Of a DNA stretch of 64,000 bases, positions 34,297-43,417 are shown piece after piece. Location: positions 186,001 to 250,000 of the forward strand of contig CAWGIG010000003.1 of NCBI GenBank assembly GCA_963822595.1. The letters run 5' to 3'. The position numbers were made by a program, and so were the translations under genes. Each line of letters begins with the position of its first letter. Within the stretch, counting starts at the first letter, position 1. The notes under the pieces are model-generated. The model did not search any database. It saw nothing but the letters and a program-made list of their open reading frames with translations, and was not told the origin of the DNA. This stretch comes from CAVRUH01 sp963822595. GTDB lineage: Bacteria > Chlamydiota > Chlamydiia > Chlamydiales > Waddliaceae.

Positions 34297-34320
34297 AAAG
34301 GGCCATTTCTGGCCCTTTTT
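34295..34320. terminator. Bidirectional rho-independent terminator
   Basis: AAAAAGGGCCA (34295-34305) pairs with TGGCCCTTTTT (34310-34320), giving A/T tails on both sides, between the convergent GNAT and autotransporter genes. Confidence 0.9.
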
Positions 34321-34337
34321 ATGATCCTTTTCTTTAA

Positions 34338-37300
34338 TTAGAAATTCACACGGAGTCCAGCATTAACTGCTTGATCCCATTCTCCGCCAAAAAATCCATC
34401 ATAGCCGACATAAATGGTAGCTCCGTCCCATACATGATAGCCCAAATTGGCGCCATAACTGCCGCGTACTCGCTTCTTCTTTGAAAACTCAATAGAATAG
34501 GCAATGTCAGGGGAGTCTAGAACGACAAGATCCAATCTGTCTTTATGGTTTCTAAATGTCTGCTCGACGCCTCCTGTGAGTTCAATTTCCAATTCTCGAC
34601 AGCACACGTAAGTGCAATAGTAGGCCGACAAACCAAGCTCGCCGGTATAAAGGTCAGCATCATAACCCTTATTTCTCAATGCATCGATGGCTCCCTTTTC
34701 TTTAAAGCCGTCTATATGCCCACCCGAATACATGAAGTTGATACGAGGAGCAAGTGATAAATTACCGAAATTGAATCCGGCATATTCCAATGCAAGATTT
34801 CCCGTCCAAGTTAGGCAGCAATTATGTCCTGTGACTTTCCCTTCCATCGTAGGGCGATGGAAGTGGTTATCATGCGAAGAACAGCAAGCCGTTGCAAATC
34901 CAGTCAAGCACGATCCAAAAGCTTGGTGTGCATAGATTAGGCCGGTAACTCCTTTCATGTTGCCGTGGCCGAAGTCCGACTTAATCTTACCTTCGTCAGC
35001 AGCAACAGCTGCTCCGAAAGAAAGGCCGCATGGACTAGTAAAATCACCACCCACATAAAATTCCTGGCGATTAAGATGCGCCTTATCATAGGTATGGGCT
35101 CGATTGTACAAATAGCCGGCAAAACCGGAGAAACCTAGAGTTCTGCATTCACATTCGTTCGCATCCCGAAATGTAGACACTCGGTTCCATACGAGGTCCA
35201 CTAGGGAGCGTTCGCCTATAAAGGCATAATCGGCAGCAGCTCCGTAATATTCAGGAGTCATGTATGAAAGGGGATCCCCTTGTTGAGTCATGATATCTCT
35301 CGCTAATAAGCCTGCTACTGTCGTTGTATTGATTTGATTAGGCGCAACTTGGGCTGCGGAAAAAACGGCACTGGCAGCATTGGACTGGTTACCATTTGAT
35401 CCGAGATTTCCAAAAGTACTTGTTGGGCCATTCAATCCTGTCGAAATGAGCTGGCCTGTAGCAGAGTCAAAAATGACTGCTGCATTTGTTACATACGCTC
35501 CATCCGAATAAAATAAAATAGATTCATAGGTACCAGTCACCATTTTCGGACCGCCGGAAAGAGTGGCAATGATTTGATAAACATCGCCAGGAGCAAAGAT
35601 AAAACCGTTATATGGGTTAACATCCAGAGTGCTTCCAGGACTAATCGAAACGGCTCCACTGACCTGAATCTGACTGTATCCTGTTCCTGGAGTCGTGCTT
35701 TCTACCGCTAAATTAAGAACGCCACTTTCGACATAATTGCCCATATAAGTAGTTACTCCTGGGGAGTTACCGGGACTTACTGTTCCCAAATTCACAAAAT
35801 GTCCGTTGACGGTTATAAATCCGCTCATGGTCGCTCTGTTGTAAAAAGTGTTACCCTCAGGGTTAACCGTACCATACCCGGTTAAATCCGTATAAGTAAG
35901 CGAATTACTATTCGGCACATTAATGACAGAACCGGCTGCTGTCATAATGACATCCGCAGTAACTGAAGAGTTTGAATTGATAGTAAGAATTGCATCGCTG
36001 CCCAACGTTAGGTTAGCATCTGTAGTTAGCTCTCCTCCTGTCAAAACATTCAGAATACCATTAGACCCGACATTAATATTACCACTGCTGGTTACATCAC
36101 TATAATTGGACACTGTGAAAGTGGATCCCGATTCCACATCGATGTTTTGGACCGTAGCATTCCCTTCTGATCCGCTAAAATTCAAAGTGGAATTATTTCC
36201 GACATCAAGGAGGCTGCACAGAAGACTGGTATTTGTAAGATTTAATGTTCCACCCTGAACGGAAAATGGAGCTCCGGTAATGGCAATCGACCCAGAAAAT
36301 GCGCCTCCGCCGTTGACCGTGAACTCATAACCATCGGAGGAAACGCTTCCGTCTCCATTAAACGTATTTATAGACTGAGCGCCGTCAAGGATTAAAGAGC
36401 CATTGAGTGTAACATCAACACTCGAGGGTAAAAGCTGAGCTCCCCCAAGAGTAAGTGTGCTTTCTCCATTCACTTGAACAGTGTTGAGGAGCGTTGTTTC
36501 ATTCAAAGTCACTGATCCATTTGTTGTCAAAGCGCCTGTACCAAGATGAGAATTAATGACTGATCCATTATTGAGAAGATAGGTGGCAGCTGTGAGGGTA
36601 AAATCTGCTCCGTTAACAGTTCCGGAATTTACAAAACTATTGATGGTTTGACTAGCTCCCATGGAAAAAATGCCATTGTTTGTCAATGTCGAGTTTGAGG
36701 GCAAACCCGCGTTGGCATCATTCAGCGTTGCCCCGCTTGCAACAGTTACGTTTAAGCTGGCAAGGCTTCCGTTGAGGTCCACTGTACCTCCGTTAATTTG
36801 AGTGTTGCCTACATAAGTACTTGCCCCATTCAAAACGACGGTACCTGTGTAACTTTCCGAGTTAATCGTAAGGGACCCATTTGAAATGACGCCGTTTAAA
36901 ATGGCTTCATTTGTATTTTCCTCGTTTGCCGTCGCAACAATTGTTCGGTTCTGCCCATTCAAATTCACGTTATTTTCAAAGATCACATTGTTTGTCGCTG
37001 TTGTGGAACCGAATAGAAGTACATCGCCGTTGCCGATAAAAGATCCGGTACCCCAAGTGAGCCCCTCTCCATTGTTCAAATTTACAGTGAGGTCTGCTCC
37101 ATTTGCCGAAAAACCGGTATAAGTTCCTGTGAACTGAAGACGGTTGCTTCCGGTGCCGAGAAATCTAAGGAAAGAGCCTGAACTTTCGAAGACTCCTCCG
37201 GCAAGATTGATGTTGCTGCTTACATTTACACCATAGCCGTCAATTGCCTGAAGCACGCCACCTGCAATATTAGTTTGCCCGGTATAGGTATTTGCGCCGT

Positions 37301-38831
37301 TAAAGCTCACAATCCCGCTCAAAATATTTACTTGGGCACCGTCTCCGCTTGCATAGGAGGCATTATCAATGCTTGCTGCACTATTATCTGCAATTGTGCC
37401 GTTGAAAGTGACTCTGTTACTTTCTCCTGGATTAAGATTGACGGTAGCTCCTCTCATAATAAAGAGATCTGTTCCGGCAGTACTTCCTGCGACGCCCGAA
37501 TTTAAACTCGATCCGCCTTGTGCATAGTTATTGTCAAAGAATGCCGGGCCGTCAATAAGAAGAGTTCCTCCGGTGTTAACGAAAATAGCGCCTCCGTAGC
37601 CTGATCCACCGGCTCCATAAATCCCATTTTCCGTTCCATTTCCAATACTTCCCGTTCCTCCTCCAAAACCAGCAATTCCGGAAGATCCGGCATCCCCATT
37701 CAATGAACCGTTATTTACTGTTTGATAAGTACCATTAGCGCCGCCAGACCCTGCACTTCCGGCAAGTCCGCCACCACCTCCGAAGCCTCCTGCACCTCCA
37801 TTTCCTCCATCACCCCCATTTCCTCCAGACGATATGGATGCAGTAACGGCATCTCCACCACTTCCACCACTTCCTCCAGCTCCGCCTCCAAAGCCAAAAG
37901 TACCGTTGCCGCCATCAGCACCATTGCCTCCACGACCTCCAATGCCCGCGACCCCATCTGTTTGAAAGCTGGTTGTTCCGATAGCTGTTTGATATGCCTC
38001 TTCGGCTGTCTGCAGCGCTGTATCAATATCACTTGAGCCACCCGTCGCTTGCTGCTCATTGTAAAGCGATTGTAAAATTTCTTGCGTATATTCTAAAGCC
38101 GTAACGGTTGCCGCACCAACGCCTGCCGCTGCAAAGTCAACTGCATATGCCGCGATTAACCCGTCAATGGCATCACTCAGGTTATTAAGATTTGTTTGTA
38201 TGCTACTATCCGTACTGGACTCCAATGCAATTTCCGCAGCGATTGCGGCGAGCTGAGCCGCTACCAAAACTGTATTCACATTTGTTGTCGTACCGTCGCT
38301 GCCATTGCCTCCGTTGCCGCCAGCTCCGCCAAAACCATTGCTTGCATTACCGCCTGGGCTCCCAGAATAACCGCATCGGCCGTTGCTTCCATTGAAATAG
38401 CCAGAATTAGTTGGGGAATTATCCCCGTTGGTGCCTGCAGTGCCATTTGAGACAGGTGTAAAGAGACCATTCAGAACTCCACCATCAGAACCGGTTCCAC
38501 CGCTACCCCCAAGGATTGAGTTTGCACTAAAGATTACATTGTTTAAGGTGACAGTTGCGCCGTTATTAATGAAAATGACTCCGCCAAGACCGGCTCCTCC
38601 GCCGCTCCCAGATCCACCAACTGTAGTAAAATTTTGCAGTGTCACATTGCTGAAATTAATGCTTCCCGATTCCAAAAAATACCCAGTTGTATTTGCAAAG
38701 CCAGATGCATCAATGATGCCTCCCTCGTTATCCAGTGTATAACTCCCGTTTAAAATCGTGTTAGAACTGGGCGCCGTGGCGCAAGCGAGAAAAGGAACTG
38801 CCGAAAATAATGACACAAAAAAAATACGCAT
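34338..38831 (-). CDS. Large autotransporter adhesin with Gly-rich passenger and Cys-rich beta-barrel
   Basis: A signal peptide (MRIFFVSLFSAVPFLACATA) starts at the ATG at 38831, with GGTGGAG upstream. The passenger begins with beta-helix strands. A Gly-rich zone follows (about 80-420, GGxGGxGG), interrupted by an Ala-rich helical insert (about 185-285). Then come many autotransporter repeats (for example NTYTGQTNIAGGVLQAIDG; STYVGNTQINGGTVDLNGS). The last 300 or so residues are an autotransporter beta-barrel ending in RVNF, the aromatic end needed for barrel assembly. The barrel contains unusual Cys pairs (ATACCSSH, NCCLTW, CTYVCCRE). Cys-rich, disulfide-linked envelopes are typical of chlamydiae. 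A surface adhesin role follows from the family. Confidence 0.88.
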   Translation of the reverse strand: MRIFFVSLFSAVPFLACATAPSSNTILNGSYTLDNEGGIIDASGFANTTGYFLESGSINFSNVTLQNFTTVGGSGSGGGAGLGGVIFINNGATVTLNNVIFSANSILGGSGGTGSDGGVLNGLFTPVSNGTAGTNGDNSPTNSGYFNGSNGRCGYSGSPGGNASNGFGGAGGNGGNGSDGTTTNVNTVLVAAQLAAIAAEIALESSTDSSIQTNLNNLSDAIDGLIAAYAVDFAAAGVGAATVTALEYTQEILQSLYNEQQATGGSSDIDTALQTAEEAYQTAIGTTSFQTDGVAGIGGRGGNGADGGNGTFGFGGGAGGSGGSGGDAVTASISSGGNGGDGGNGGAGGFGGGGGLAGSAGSGGANGTYQTVNNGSLNGDAGSSGIAGFGGGTGSIGNGTENGIYGAGGSGYGGAIFVNTGGTLLIDGPAFFDNNYAQGGSSLNSGVAGSTAGTDLFIMRGATVNLNPGESNRVTFNGTIADNSAASIDNASYASGDGAQVNILSGIVSFNGANTYTGQTNIAGGVLQAIDGYGVNVSSNINLAGGVFESSGSFLRFLGTGSNRLQFTGTYTGFSANGADLTVNLNNGEGLTWGTGSFIGNGDVLLFGSTTATNNVIFENNVNLNGQNRTIVATANEENTNEAILNGVISNGSLTINSESYTGTVVLNGASTYVGNTQINGGTVDLNGSLASLNVTVASGATLNDANAGLPSNSTLTNNGIFSMGASQTINSFVNSGTVNGADFTLTAATYLLNNGSVINSHLGTGALTTNGSVTLNETTLLNTVQVNGESTLTLGGAQLLPSSVDVTLNGSLILDGAQSINTFNGDGSVSSDGYEFTVNGGGAFSGSIAITGAPFSVQGGTLNLTNTSLLCSLLDVGNNSTLNFSGSEGNATVQNIDVESGSTFTVSNYSDVTSSGNINVGSNGILNVLTGGELTTDANLTLGSDAILTINSNSSVTADVIMTAAGSVINVPNSNSLTYTDLTGYGTVNPEGNTFYNRATMSGFITVNGHFVNLGTVSPGNSPGVTTYMGNYVESGVLNLAVESTTPGTGYSQIQVSGAVSISPGSTLDVNPYNGFIFAPGDVYQIIATLSGGPKMVTGTYESILFYSDGAYVTNAAVIFDSATGQLISTGLNGPTSTFGNLGSNGNQSNAASAVFSAAQVAPNQINTTTVAGLLARDIMTQQGDPLSYMTPEYYGAAADYAFIGERSLVDLVWNRVSTFRDANECECRTLGFSGFAGYLYNRAHTYDKAHLNRQEFYVGGDFTSPCGLSFGAAVAADEGKIKSDFGHGNMKGVTGLIYAHQAFGSCLTGFATACCSSHDNHFHRPTMEGKVTGHNCCLTWTGNLALEYAGFNFGNLSLAPRINFMYSGGHIDGFKEKGAIDALRNKGYDADLYTGELGLSAYYCTYVCCRELEIELTGGVEQTFRNHKDRLDLVVLDSPDIAYSIEFSKKKRVRGSYGANLGYHVWDGATIYVGYDGFFGGEWDQAVNAGLRVNF

Positions 38832-38919
38832 AAACTCCACCTTTAATGTTAAGAATATACATTAATATTTGAGCCGAAGATTTTTGTATATAAAATATTT
38901 TCAAAACGCGCCTGTTTTT

Positions 38920-38955
38920 TTTGTCACTACCGTAATAAATTACGGTAGTGACAAA
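38920..38955. promoter_or_regulatory. Extended island palindrome between divergent genes
   Basis: TTTGTCACTACCGTAAT (38920-38936) and ATTACGGTAGTGACAAA (38939-38955) are exact reverse complements with a 2-nt centre. The core ACCGTAATAAATTACGGT is the island motif. It lies 89 nt from the autotransporter start and 50 nt from the start at 39006, so it could control both. Confidence 0.7.
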
Positions 38956-39005
38956 TCTTTGTCGATGGTACATTGCTATTTTTAACTTTCAAAGAGGATT
39001 AAAAT

Positions 39006-40748
39006 ATGATTTTCCAAACTTACGGTAATAAAATAACCATGTCAGGTGGGAGCATTTCTATAAATGGCCGTCCGCCGGAATTAAAGGGCGGCGATAATGT
39101 CGATCGGAATAGCGCATATGCTACAGAATTAATGAGCCTTGTGGGAACAATGAACAAACCTAATGGGCGTTTTTTAGTCAACGAATTCAGTATTGAAGAG
39201 AGAGGGGGTTGCAAAGTTTTTTCAGCAAGTATCGGAAGATTTAATCCCGCACAGCAGGATAGAGCCTGGATCGCTTTTCGTGAACGAGTCATTCCCAATG
39301 ATCTTCCGTCATCAGAGAATCCTGTTGAAGAACTCAATAATGTTTGCTCCGATTTAAAAATCACTTTGAAGGAAGAAACGTCTGATATTCTCGATGAAGC
39401 ATTTGCTGTTTTATCTACTGTACGTATTATTTTCATTGCTAAAGTCCATAAATCACACGATGCCATATTCACAATAAGAGGAAATTCATTCGAACCACTT
39501 ATTGACAAATCCCTCATTGCTGTCAGTCGTGTATTTATGCGCATTTTATCGGAAGCTCAAAGTTGCAAAAATTCATCACGAACGAGGCTTGCCCTGCAAG
39601 GGCTCAATGCTACGTCGATAGGAAACGAGTTAACCTGGAGATACTTAGGGGATTTAGCTGAAGAAGGAAAAATTACCGAATCGATGGATTTTCTCATTTC
39701 ATGTTCAGGGACTCTTCTGATGAATGATGAATGTCTGCGTTATGCTAGCTTTTTGGGTAAGTGTCTCACCAGCGACGAACGCATTCAATTCATAAGGAGG
39801 CTAAATGAAGCTGAAGCCTCTTCGATTTCCGATTTCCTTCGCTTATCCTGGGCTTCACAGGAAATTTCTGATGGTAATTTAGAGGTTGCAATACAGTACG
39901 CCCGTGAAATTCAAAATCCGGATATGAGTGTTGAATCAACTATTAATGTTGTAAACTCTTTATGGACTGCTGGGCGTTTTGGAGAAGCAAAGGATCTTCT
40001 TGAAAAAATAAACAGTACCAACACTAAGGATGAATGGTATCTAGCAAAGGCTAATGAGCTTTGGGTTAAGGGAGAGGGCTCTGCTGCTAAAGATTTGATT
40101 GATAAAATAAACAGCTACAACACCAAGGATCTATGGTATCTTCAAAAAGCAAATGAACTTTGGGCGAAAGGAGATCGTTATGCAGCGCTCGATTTAATTG
40201 ATAAAATAAACAGCTACAACACTAAGGATCATTGGTATCTTGAAAAAGCGAATGAGGTTTGGGTTAAAGGAGATCGCTCCTCAGCTAAATCTCTCATTTC
40301 TAGAATAAACAGCTACAACACTAAGGATCATTGGTATCTAGCAAAAGCCCATCAGTTATGGACTAATGGTGATCGTTCTGAAGCTAAAGAATTTATTGAT
40401 AAAATTAACAGCCGCAACACTCAGGATCAATGGTACCTGTTAACCGCGAATGCGCTTTGGGATAACGGAGATCGATCTGATGCAAAGGAGCTAGTCTATA
40501 AAATTAACAGCTACAACACTAGGGATGCCTGGTATCTTGCCAAAGCAAATATGGCATGGGATAGCGGAGATCGTTCGGATGCTAAAAATCTTATAGATAA
40601 AATTAACAGCTACAATACTAAGGATCAATGGTATCTATCAAAAGCTAATGAGCTTTGGGTATTGGACATGAAATCCGAGGCTAAGGATCTTGCGAGCAAA
40701 ATTAACTCTTCAAATACCTTAAAACAATGGAAATTGAATCATAAATAA
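39006..40748 (+). CDS. Protein with about eight 33-residue helical repeats
   Basis: Residues about 1-310 have no family I recognise. From about 322 to 575 a 33-residue unit repeats eight times, of the form INSYNTKDQWYLAKANELW followed by KGDRSAAKDLIDK. Each unit suggests two helices with the A-x-x-x-W...A...L pattern of a TPR-like or Sel1-like solenoid. The 99-bp DNA units are nearly identical (for example AACAGCTACAACACTAAGGA recurs), so the array is recent and may change in copy number. AGAGGA lies 7 nt upstream of the ATG. A protein-binding scaffold is inferred. Confidence 0.75.
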   Translation: MIFQTYGNKITMSGGSISINGRPPELKGGDNVDRNSAYATELMSLVGTMNKPNGRFLVNEFSIEERGGCKVFSASIGRFNPAQQDRAWIAFRERVIPNDLPSSENPVEELNNVCSDLKITLKEETSDILDEAFAVLSTVRIIFIAKVHKSHDAIFTIRGNSFEPLIDKSLIAVSRVFMRILSEAQSCKNSSRTRLALQGLNATSIGNELTWRYLGDLAEEGKITESMDFLISCSGTLLMNDECLRYASFLGKCLTSDERIQFIRRLNEAEASSISDFLRLSWASQEISDGNLEVAIQYAREIQNPDMSVESTINVVNSLWTAGRFGEAKDLLEKINSTNTKDEWYLAKANELWVKGEGSAAKDLIDKINSYNTKDLWYLQKANELWAKGDRYAALDLIDKINSYNTKDHWYLEKANEVWVKGDRSSAKSLISRINSYNTKDHWYLAKAHQLWTNGDRSEAKEFIDKINSRNTQDQWYLLTANALWDNGDRSDAKELVYKINSYNTRDAWYLAKANMAWDSGDRSDAKNLIDKINSYNTKDQWYLSKANELWVLDMKSEAKDLASKINSSNTLKQWKLNHK

Positions 40749-40776
40749 GGCCTGATTAGCGTATTGAACCTTTTTC

Positions 40777-40870
40777 AACACAGAGACAGGGGGTTACGCA
40801 GAGAGGCGAAGAATGAAAATGATTTTTCTCTTTCTCTGCGCCTCTGCGACCTTCTCCGTCTCTGCGTTGA
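40777..40870. repeat. 'CTCTGCGTCTCTGCG' intergenic inverted repeat
   Basis: CACAGAGACAGGGGGTTACG... and ...TCTCCGTCTCTGCGTTGA are imperfect inverted copies of a repeat type seen in many bacterial intergenic regions. The open frame running through it (40813-41019) is not considered a gene. Confidence 0.7.
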
Positions 40871-40896
40871 AAATAGGTTGCCAAAAGTCTATTATG

Positions 40897-40944
40897 GTCA
40901 GGCTTCGTAGAACTTCTTGTGATAAAGGAACTACGAAGCCTGAC
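40897..40944. terminator. 14-bp hairpin, GTCAGGCTTCGTAG/CTACGAAGCCTGAC
   Basis: The arms are exact reverse complements (40897-40910 and 40931-40944). It lies between the convergent genes ending at 40748 and 40967, so it may end either transcript. Confidence 0.65.
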
Positions 40945-40966
40945 TCTTGCTTACTTTATTTAGGAA

Positions 40967-41407
40967 TTACTTTTTTGTGGATTGCCATAGGGCAATGTGT
41001 GCGCCAGCTGGATCTTTAAGAATAGCAAAAATGCCCATATCTCCAACTTTTTGTGTGGGTTTAACAACAGTTGCGCCATTTTTTACAGCTTTTTCTACAG
41101 ATTGATCAAGATTATCGACAAGAATATATGCTAGCCAATGAGGTGGGATTTGATTTTGCATATCTTTAGGAATCGCCCAAATTCCACCAAATTCTTTTCC
41201 ACTTTTTTTGATGAATGTGTAGGTCATATCATCCATTTTTTTGTCTGTGAATTCCCATCCAAACATTTTTCCATAGAAATCTTTTGCCTGCTGAACATTG
41301 GATGTTGCTAATTCATTCCAAATAAATTCTCCGGTAGAAGCAGAATTTTCCGCTGCAGTGAGTTGAAAGCCTAATAATAGTGCGGGGATCCAAAAATATT
41401 TTCTCAT
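40967..41407 (-). CDS. Exported VOC (glyoxalase/bleomycin-resistance-like) domain protein
   Basis: The start at 41407 is preferred: AAGGAA lies upstream and a signal peptide follows at once (MRKYFWIPALLLGFQLTAA). The mature part is one VOC domain with two beta-alpha-beta-beta-beta halves: FIWNELATSNVQQAKDFYGK (about 26-45) and AYILVDNLDQSVEKAVKNGA, then VGDMGIFAILKDPAGAHIAL. The metal ligands usual in glyoxalases are only partly identifiable. A periplasmic VOC protein is unusual, and the substrate is unknown. A strong promoter lies just upstream. Confidence 0.82.
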   Translation of the reverse strand: MRKYFWIPALLLGFQLTAAENSASTGEFIWNELATSNVQQAKDFYGKMFGWEFTDKKMDDMTYTFIKKSGKEFGGIWAIPKDMQNQIPPHWLAYILVDNLDQSVEKAVKNGATVVKPTQKVGDMGIFAILKDPAGAHIALWQSTKK

Positions 41408-41443
41408 GATTTTTCCTTGTTGTTGTTTAAAAAAATTATCCAA

Positions 41444-41472
41444 ACTCTATAATTGTTACCCTTTTATGTCAA
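41444..41472 (-). promoter_or_regulatory. Sigma-70-type promoter of the VOC gene
   Basis: On the minus strand TTGACA (41467-41472), a 17-nt spacer and TAGAGT (41444-41449), or TATAGA two bases earlier, lie about 37 nt before the ATG at 41407. Confidence 0.65.
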
Positions 41473-41510
41473 GAATCTACTGAATCGAAAACCTTTTAAA
41501 AGGTCTGAAA

Positions 41511-42260
41511 TCATTGGGTTTCTTCCAAAGAAAAAAGAGTGGTTAAAAATTTGGCGTCGGTGATGGCTGCCCCTTTGACATCATTATCAAAAAAACAATA
41601 GACTTCCTTTCCGCTCGCAACCCACTTATCAATCTTCTTTTTCCACGCTCTTAATTTCTGCGGGCCATAGGAATCCTGATAGGCTTTATGGGGTCCATGT
41701 AATCGCAAATAAACAAAATCAGCTGTCACTTCTTCCGGGGATAACTTACCTTTAAGATCACTAATGCAGAGGGCAATGTTATGTTTAGAAAGAAGGTGAT
41801 AGATTTCTTCAGTAAACCACGTTTTATGTCTAAACTCAAAAGTGTATCGATAGCCCGGTTTTAGAAGGCTAATAAATGTCTTAAGGCGCTCTTTATTGAT
41901 AGAGAAAAATGGAGGCAATTGAAAAAGAATTGGTCCTGCTTTAGGTTTTAATTTTTTGATGCTTTTGTAAAAAAACTTTAAACTCTCATCGCAGTCATTT
42001 AATCGTTTTCGATGGGTGATATATCGGCTCGCTTTGATAGCAAATTGGAAATTTTGGGGAACGTCTTTAAACCATTTTTCGGTTGTTGTAGGTAAAGGAG
42101 CATGGTAAAAAGTCGTGTTCACTTCTACCGTTGGAAAGACACTGGCATAAAAGTGTAACCAATGATTAGGCTGCATTTTCGCAGGATAGAAGTTTTCTTT
42201 CCAATGCTTGTACGACCAACCCGATGTGCCAATATGAATTTTAGAAGAATGTTGCTCCAT
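41511..42260 (-). CDS. DUF72 family protein (YecE-like)
   Basis: The protein matches the DUF72/YecE family, a TIM-barrel fold of unknown function. It opens with IHIGTSGWSYKHWKENFYP, then FYASVFPTVEVNTTFYHAPL, FAIKASRYITH, ILFQLPPFF, TFEFRHKTWF and VYLRLHGP, ending with CFFDND near the C-terminus. All conserved blocks are present in order, and 249 residues is the usual length. The 14-nt gap to the ATPase-like gene upstream suggests co-transcription. No function can be assigned beyond the family. Confidence 0.9.
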   Translation of the reverse strand: MEQHSSKIHIGTSGWSYKHWKENFYPAKMQPNHWLHFYASVFPTVEVNTTFYHAPLPTTTEKWFKDVPQNFQFAIKASRYITHRKRLNDCDESLKFFYKSIKKLKPKAGPILFQLPPFFSINKERLKTFISLLKPGYRYTFEFRHKTWFTEEIYHLLSKHNIALCISDLKGKLSPEEVTADFVYLRLHGPHKAYQDSYGPQKLRAWKKKIDKWVASGKEVYCFFDNDVKGAAITDAKFLTTLFSLEETQ

Positions 42261-42274
42261 TGTAGCCTAATTCG

Positions 42275-43417
42275 CTAATAACAAGAATTTAGGGTTAAGC
42301 GGGTATCTGCTTCGCAAAGCTTTTCAAAATCTATGTTCTCTTCAACAATAGAAACAGCCTTGTCAATTTTGGGTAAATCTTCCATGCGAATTTTTGCCGT
42401 GTAGGAAGTAATCAGCCGCATCGCATCATAACTGTACATTGGAGCATAGAGCGTGGGAATGTCCTGCTCCTGAATTCTTTTAATCAAAGCGTCACTGGGT
42501 GGTTTGCGCCCCGTAAGAATTATGCCACATTCGAAATTTCTTCCTTCAGCAACTTCAAATTGCTTCTGTTTTTCAAATATCGCCAAAATAATATCCTCGC
42601 GATCCGCCGGTGTTATGACAAGTTCATTCGATGTGATCTCATTCTTGTAAGCTTCTAATGAACAAGCAACTAAACGCGAATTATGAAAATGACGGTATCG
42701 ATGCTTGTTTCCGGATAGGAGCTTCGTCTTAAATAGATTTTCAAAATCACGAATCGTCGGACTGCTCAGAAAGGCATTATATGGAATGCATCCTATCAAA
42801 GGGATGCCCCATTTTTTTAAGGCTTTTGGAAAATATTCCTCAATCATCGCCCGTTTATCTTCTAAAACCCTATTGAGGATAACTCCTCGCACCTTCACTC
42901 CATACTTTTCACACATGGCAATGTTCAAACAAAGTTCATCATACGCCGAACCAAGCCCCCCCGATGCGATGATCACCATATCCAGCCCAAGAATCGAGGC
43001 TACTTTCGCATTATTTAGCTCCACAATAGACCCCACACCTATGTGTCCGGTCCCTTCAACGATGGTATATTGGTGGTTTGAAAGGATTTTATTAAACGAT
43101 GTTTCTATCCTTTGCAGCATCTCAACTTCTGTAATCTTTTCATCGAGAAAGTCACGGGTAAATCCTCCGGGGATAATCACAGGGGATATGTCCTTCCATG
43201 ATGATGTTAATTTGAAGTGATTTTTAAACAATTCGGCATCTTTATCGACCAAAGTGCACTCGTCAACTGTGACATGCTGTTGACCCACGGGTTTAATGAA
43301 TCCGACCGAAGAATATCTTTTTTTGAGTCCCGAGATGAGGCCTAAACAGATCGTTGTTTTACCGACATTTTGTCCGGTAGCCCCTATAAAAATTGAATTA
43401 TTTTTTCTGTTCGACAT
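42275..43417 (-). CDS. BioD-like P-loop ATPase with DRTGG domain (phosphotransacetylase N-terminal type)
   Basis: The N-terminal part is a dethiobiotin-synthetase-like P-loop domain: FIGATGQNVGKTTICLGL (Walker A, near residues 9-26), VGFIKPVGQQ, and IVEGTGHIGVG. The C-terminal part (about 210-330) is a DRTGG-type domain with LVITPADREDIILA and GIILTGRKPP. This pair occurs at the front of some long phosphotransacetylases and as a stand-alone regulator-like protein. The ATG at 43417 overlaps the upstream thioesterase gene by 20 nt, so they are translationally linked. The reaction is not known. Confidence 0.82.
   Translation of the reverse strand: MSNRKNNSIFIGATGQNVGKTTICLGLISGLKKRYSSVGFIKPVGQQHVTVDECTLVDKDAELFKNHFKLTSSWKDISPVIIPGGFTRDFLDEKITEVEMLQRIETSFNKILSNHQYTIVEGTGHIGVGSIVELNNAKVASILGLDMVIIASGGLGSAYDELCLNIAMCEKYGVKVRGVILNRVLEDKRAMIEEYFPKALKKWGIPLIGCIPYNAFLSSPTIRDFENLFKTKLLSGNKHRYRHFHNSRLVACSLEAYKNEITSNELVITPADREDIILAIFEKQKQFEVAEGRNFECGIILTGRKPPSDALIKRIQEQDIPTLYAPMYSYDAMRLITSYTAKIRMEDLPKIDKAVSIVEENIDFEKLCEADTRLTLNSCY

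Noticed and set aside
37500..38470. Long Ser/Thr/Met-rich frames opposite and alongside the autotransporter
   Set aside because: They mirror the Gly-rich repeat coding of the autotransporter and have no independent start signals.
34338..38831. Possible lipoprotein signal (FLAC) in the autotransporter
   Set aside because: The position before the Cys lacks the usual Leu at -3, and autotransporters use ordinary signal peptides; cleavage after ACATA is simpler.
39960..40740. Regularly spaced near-identical DNA units resembling a CRISPR array
   Set aside because: The 99-bp units are continuous coding sequence with no unique spacers; they encode protein repeats.
40813..41019. 68-residue open frame with a signal-peptide-like start
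   Set aside because: It runs through a known type of intergenic inverted repeat and a perfect 14-bp hairpin, has no ribosome site, and its composition follows the repeat.
41491..41504. ACCTTTTAAAAGGT palindrome downstream of the DUF72 region
   Set aside because: Short, A/T-rich and solitary; not related to the ACCGTA island motif and too weak for a terminator call.
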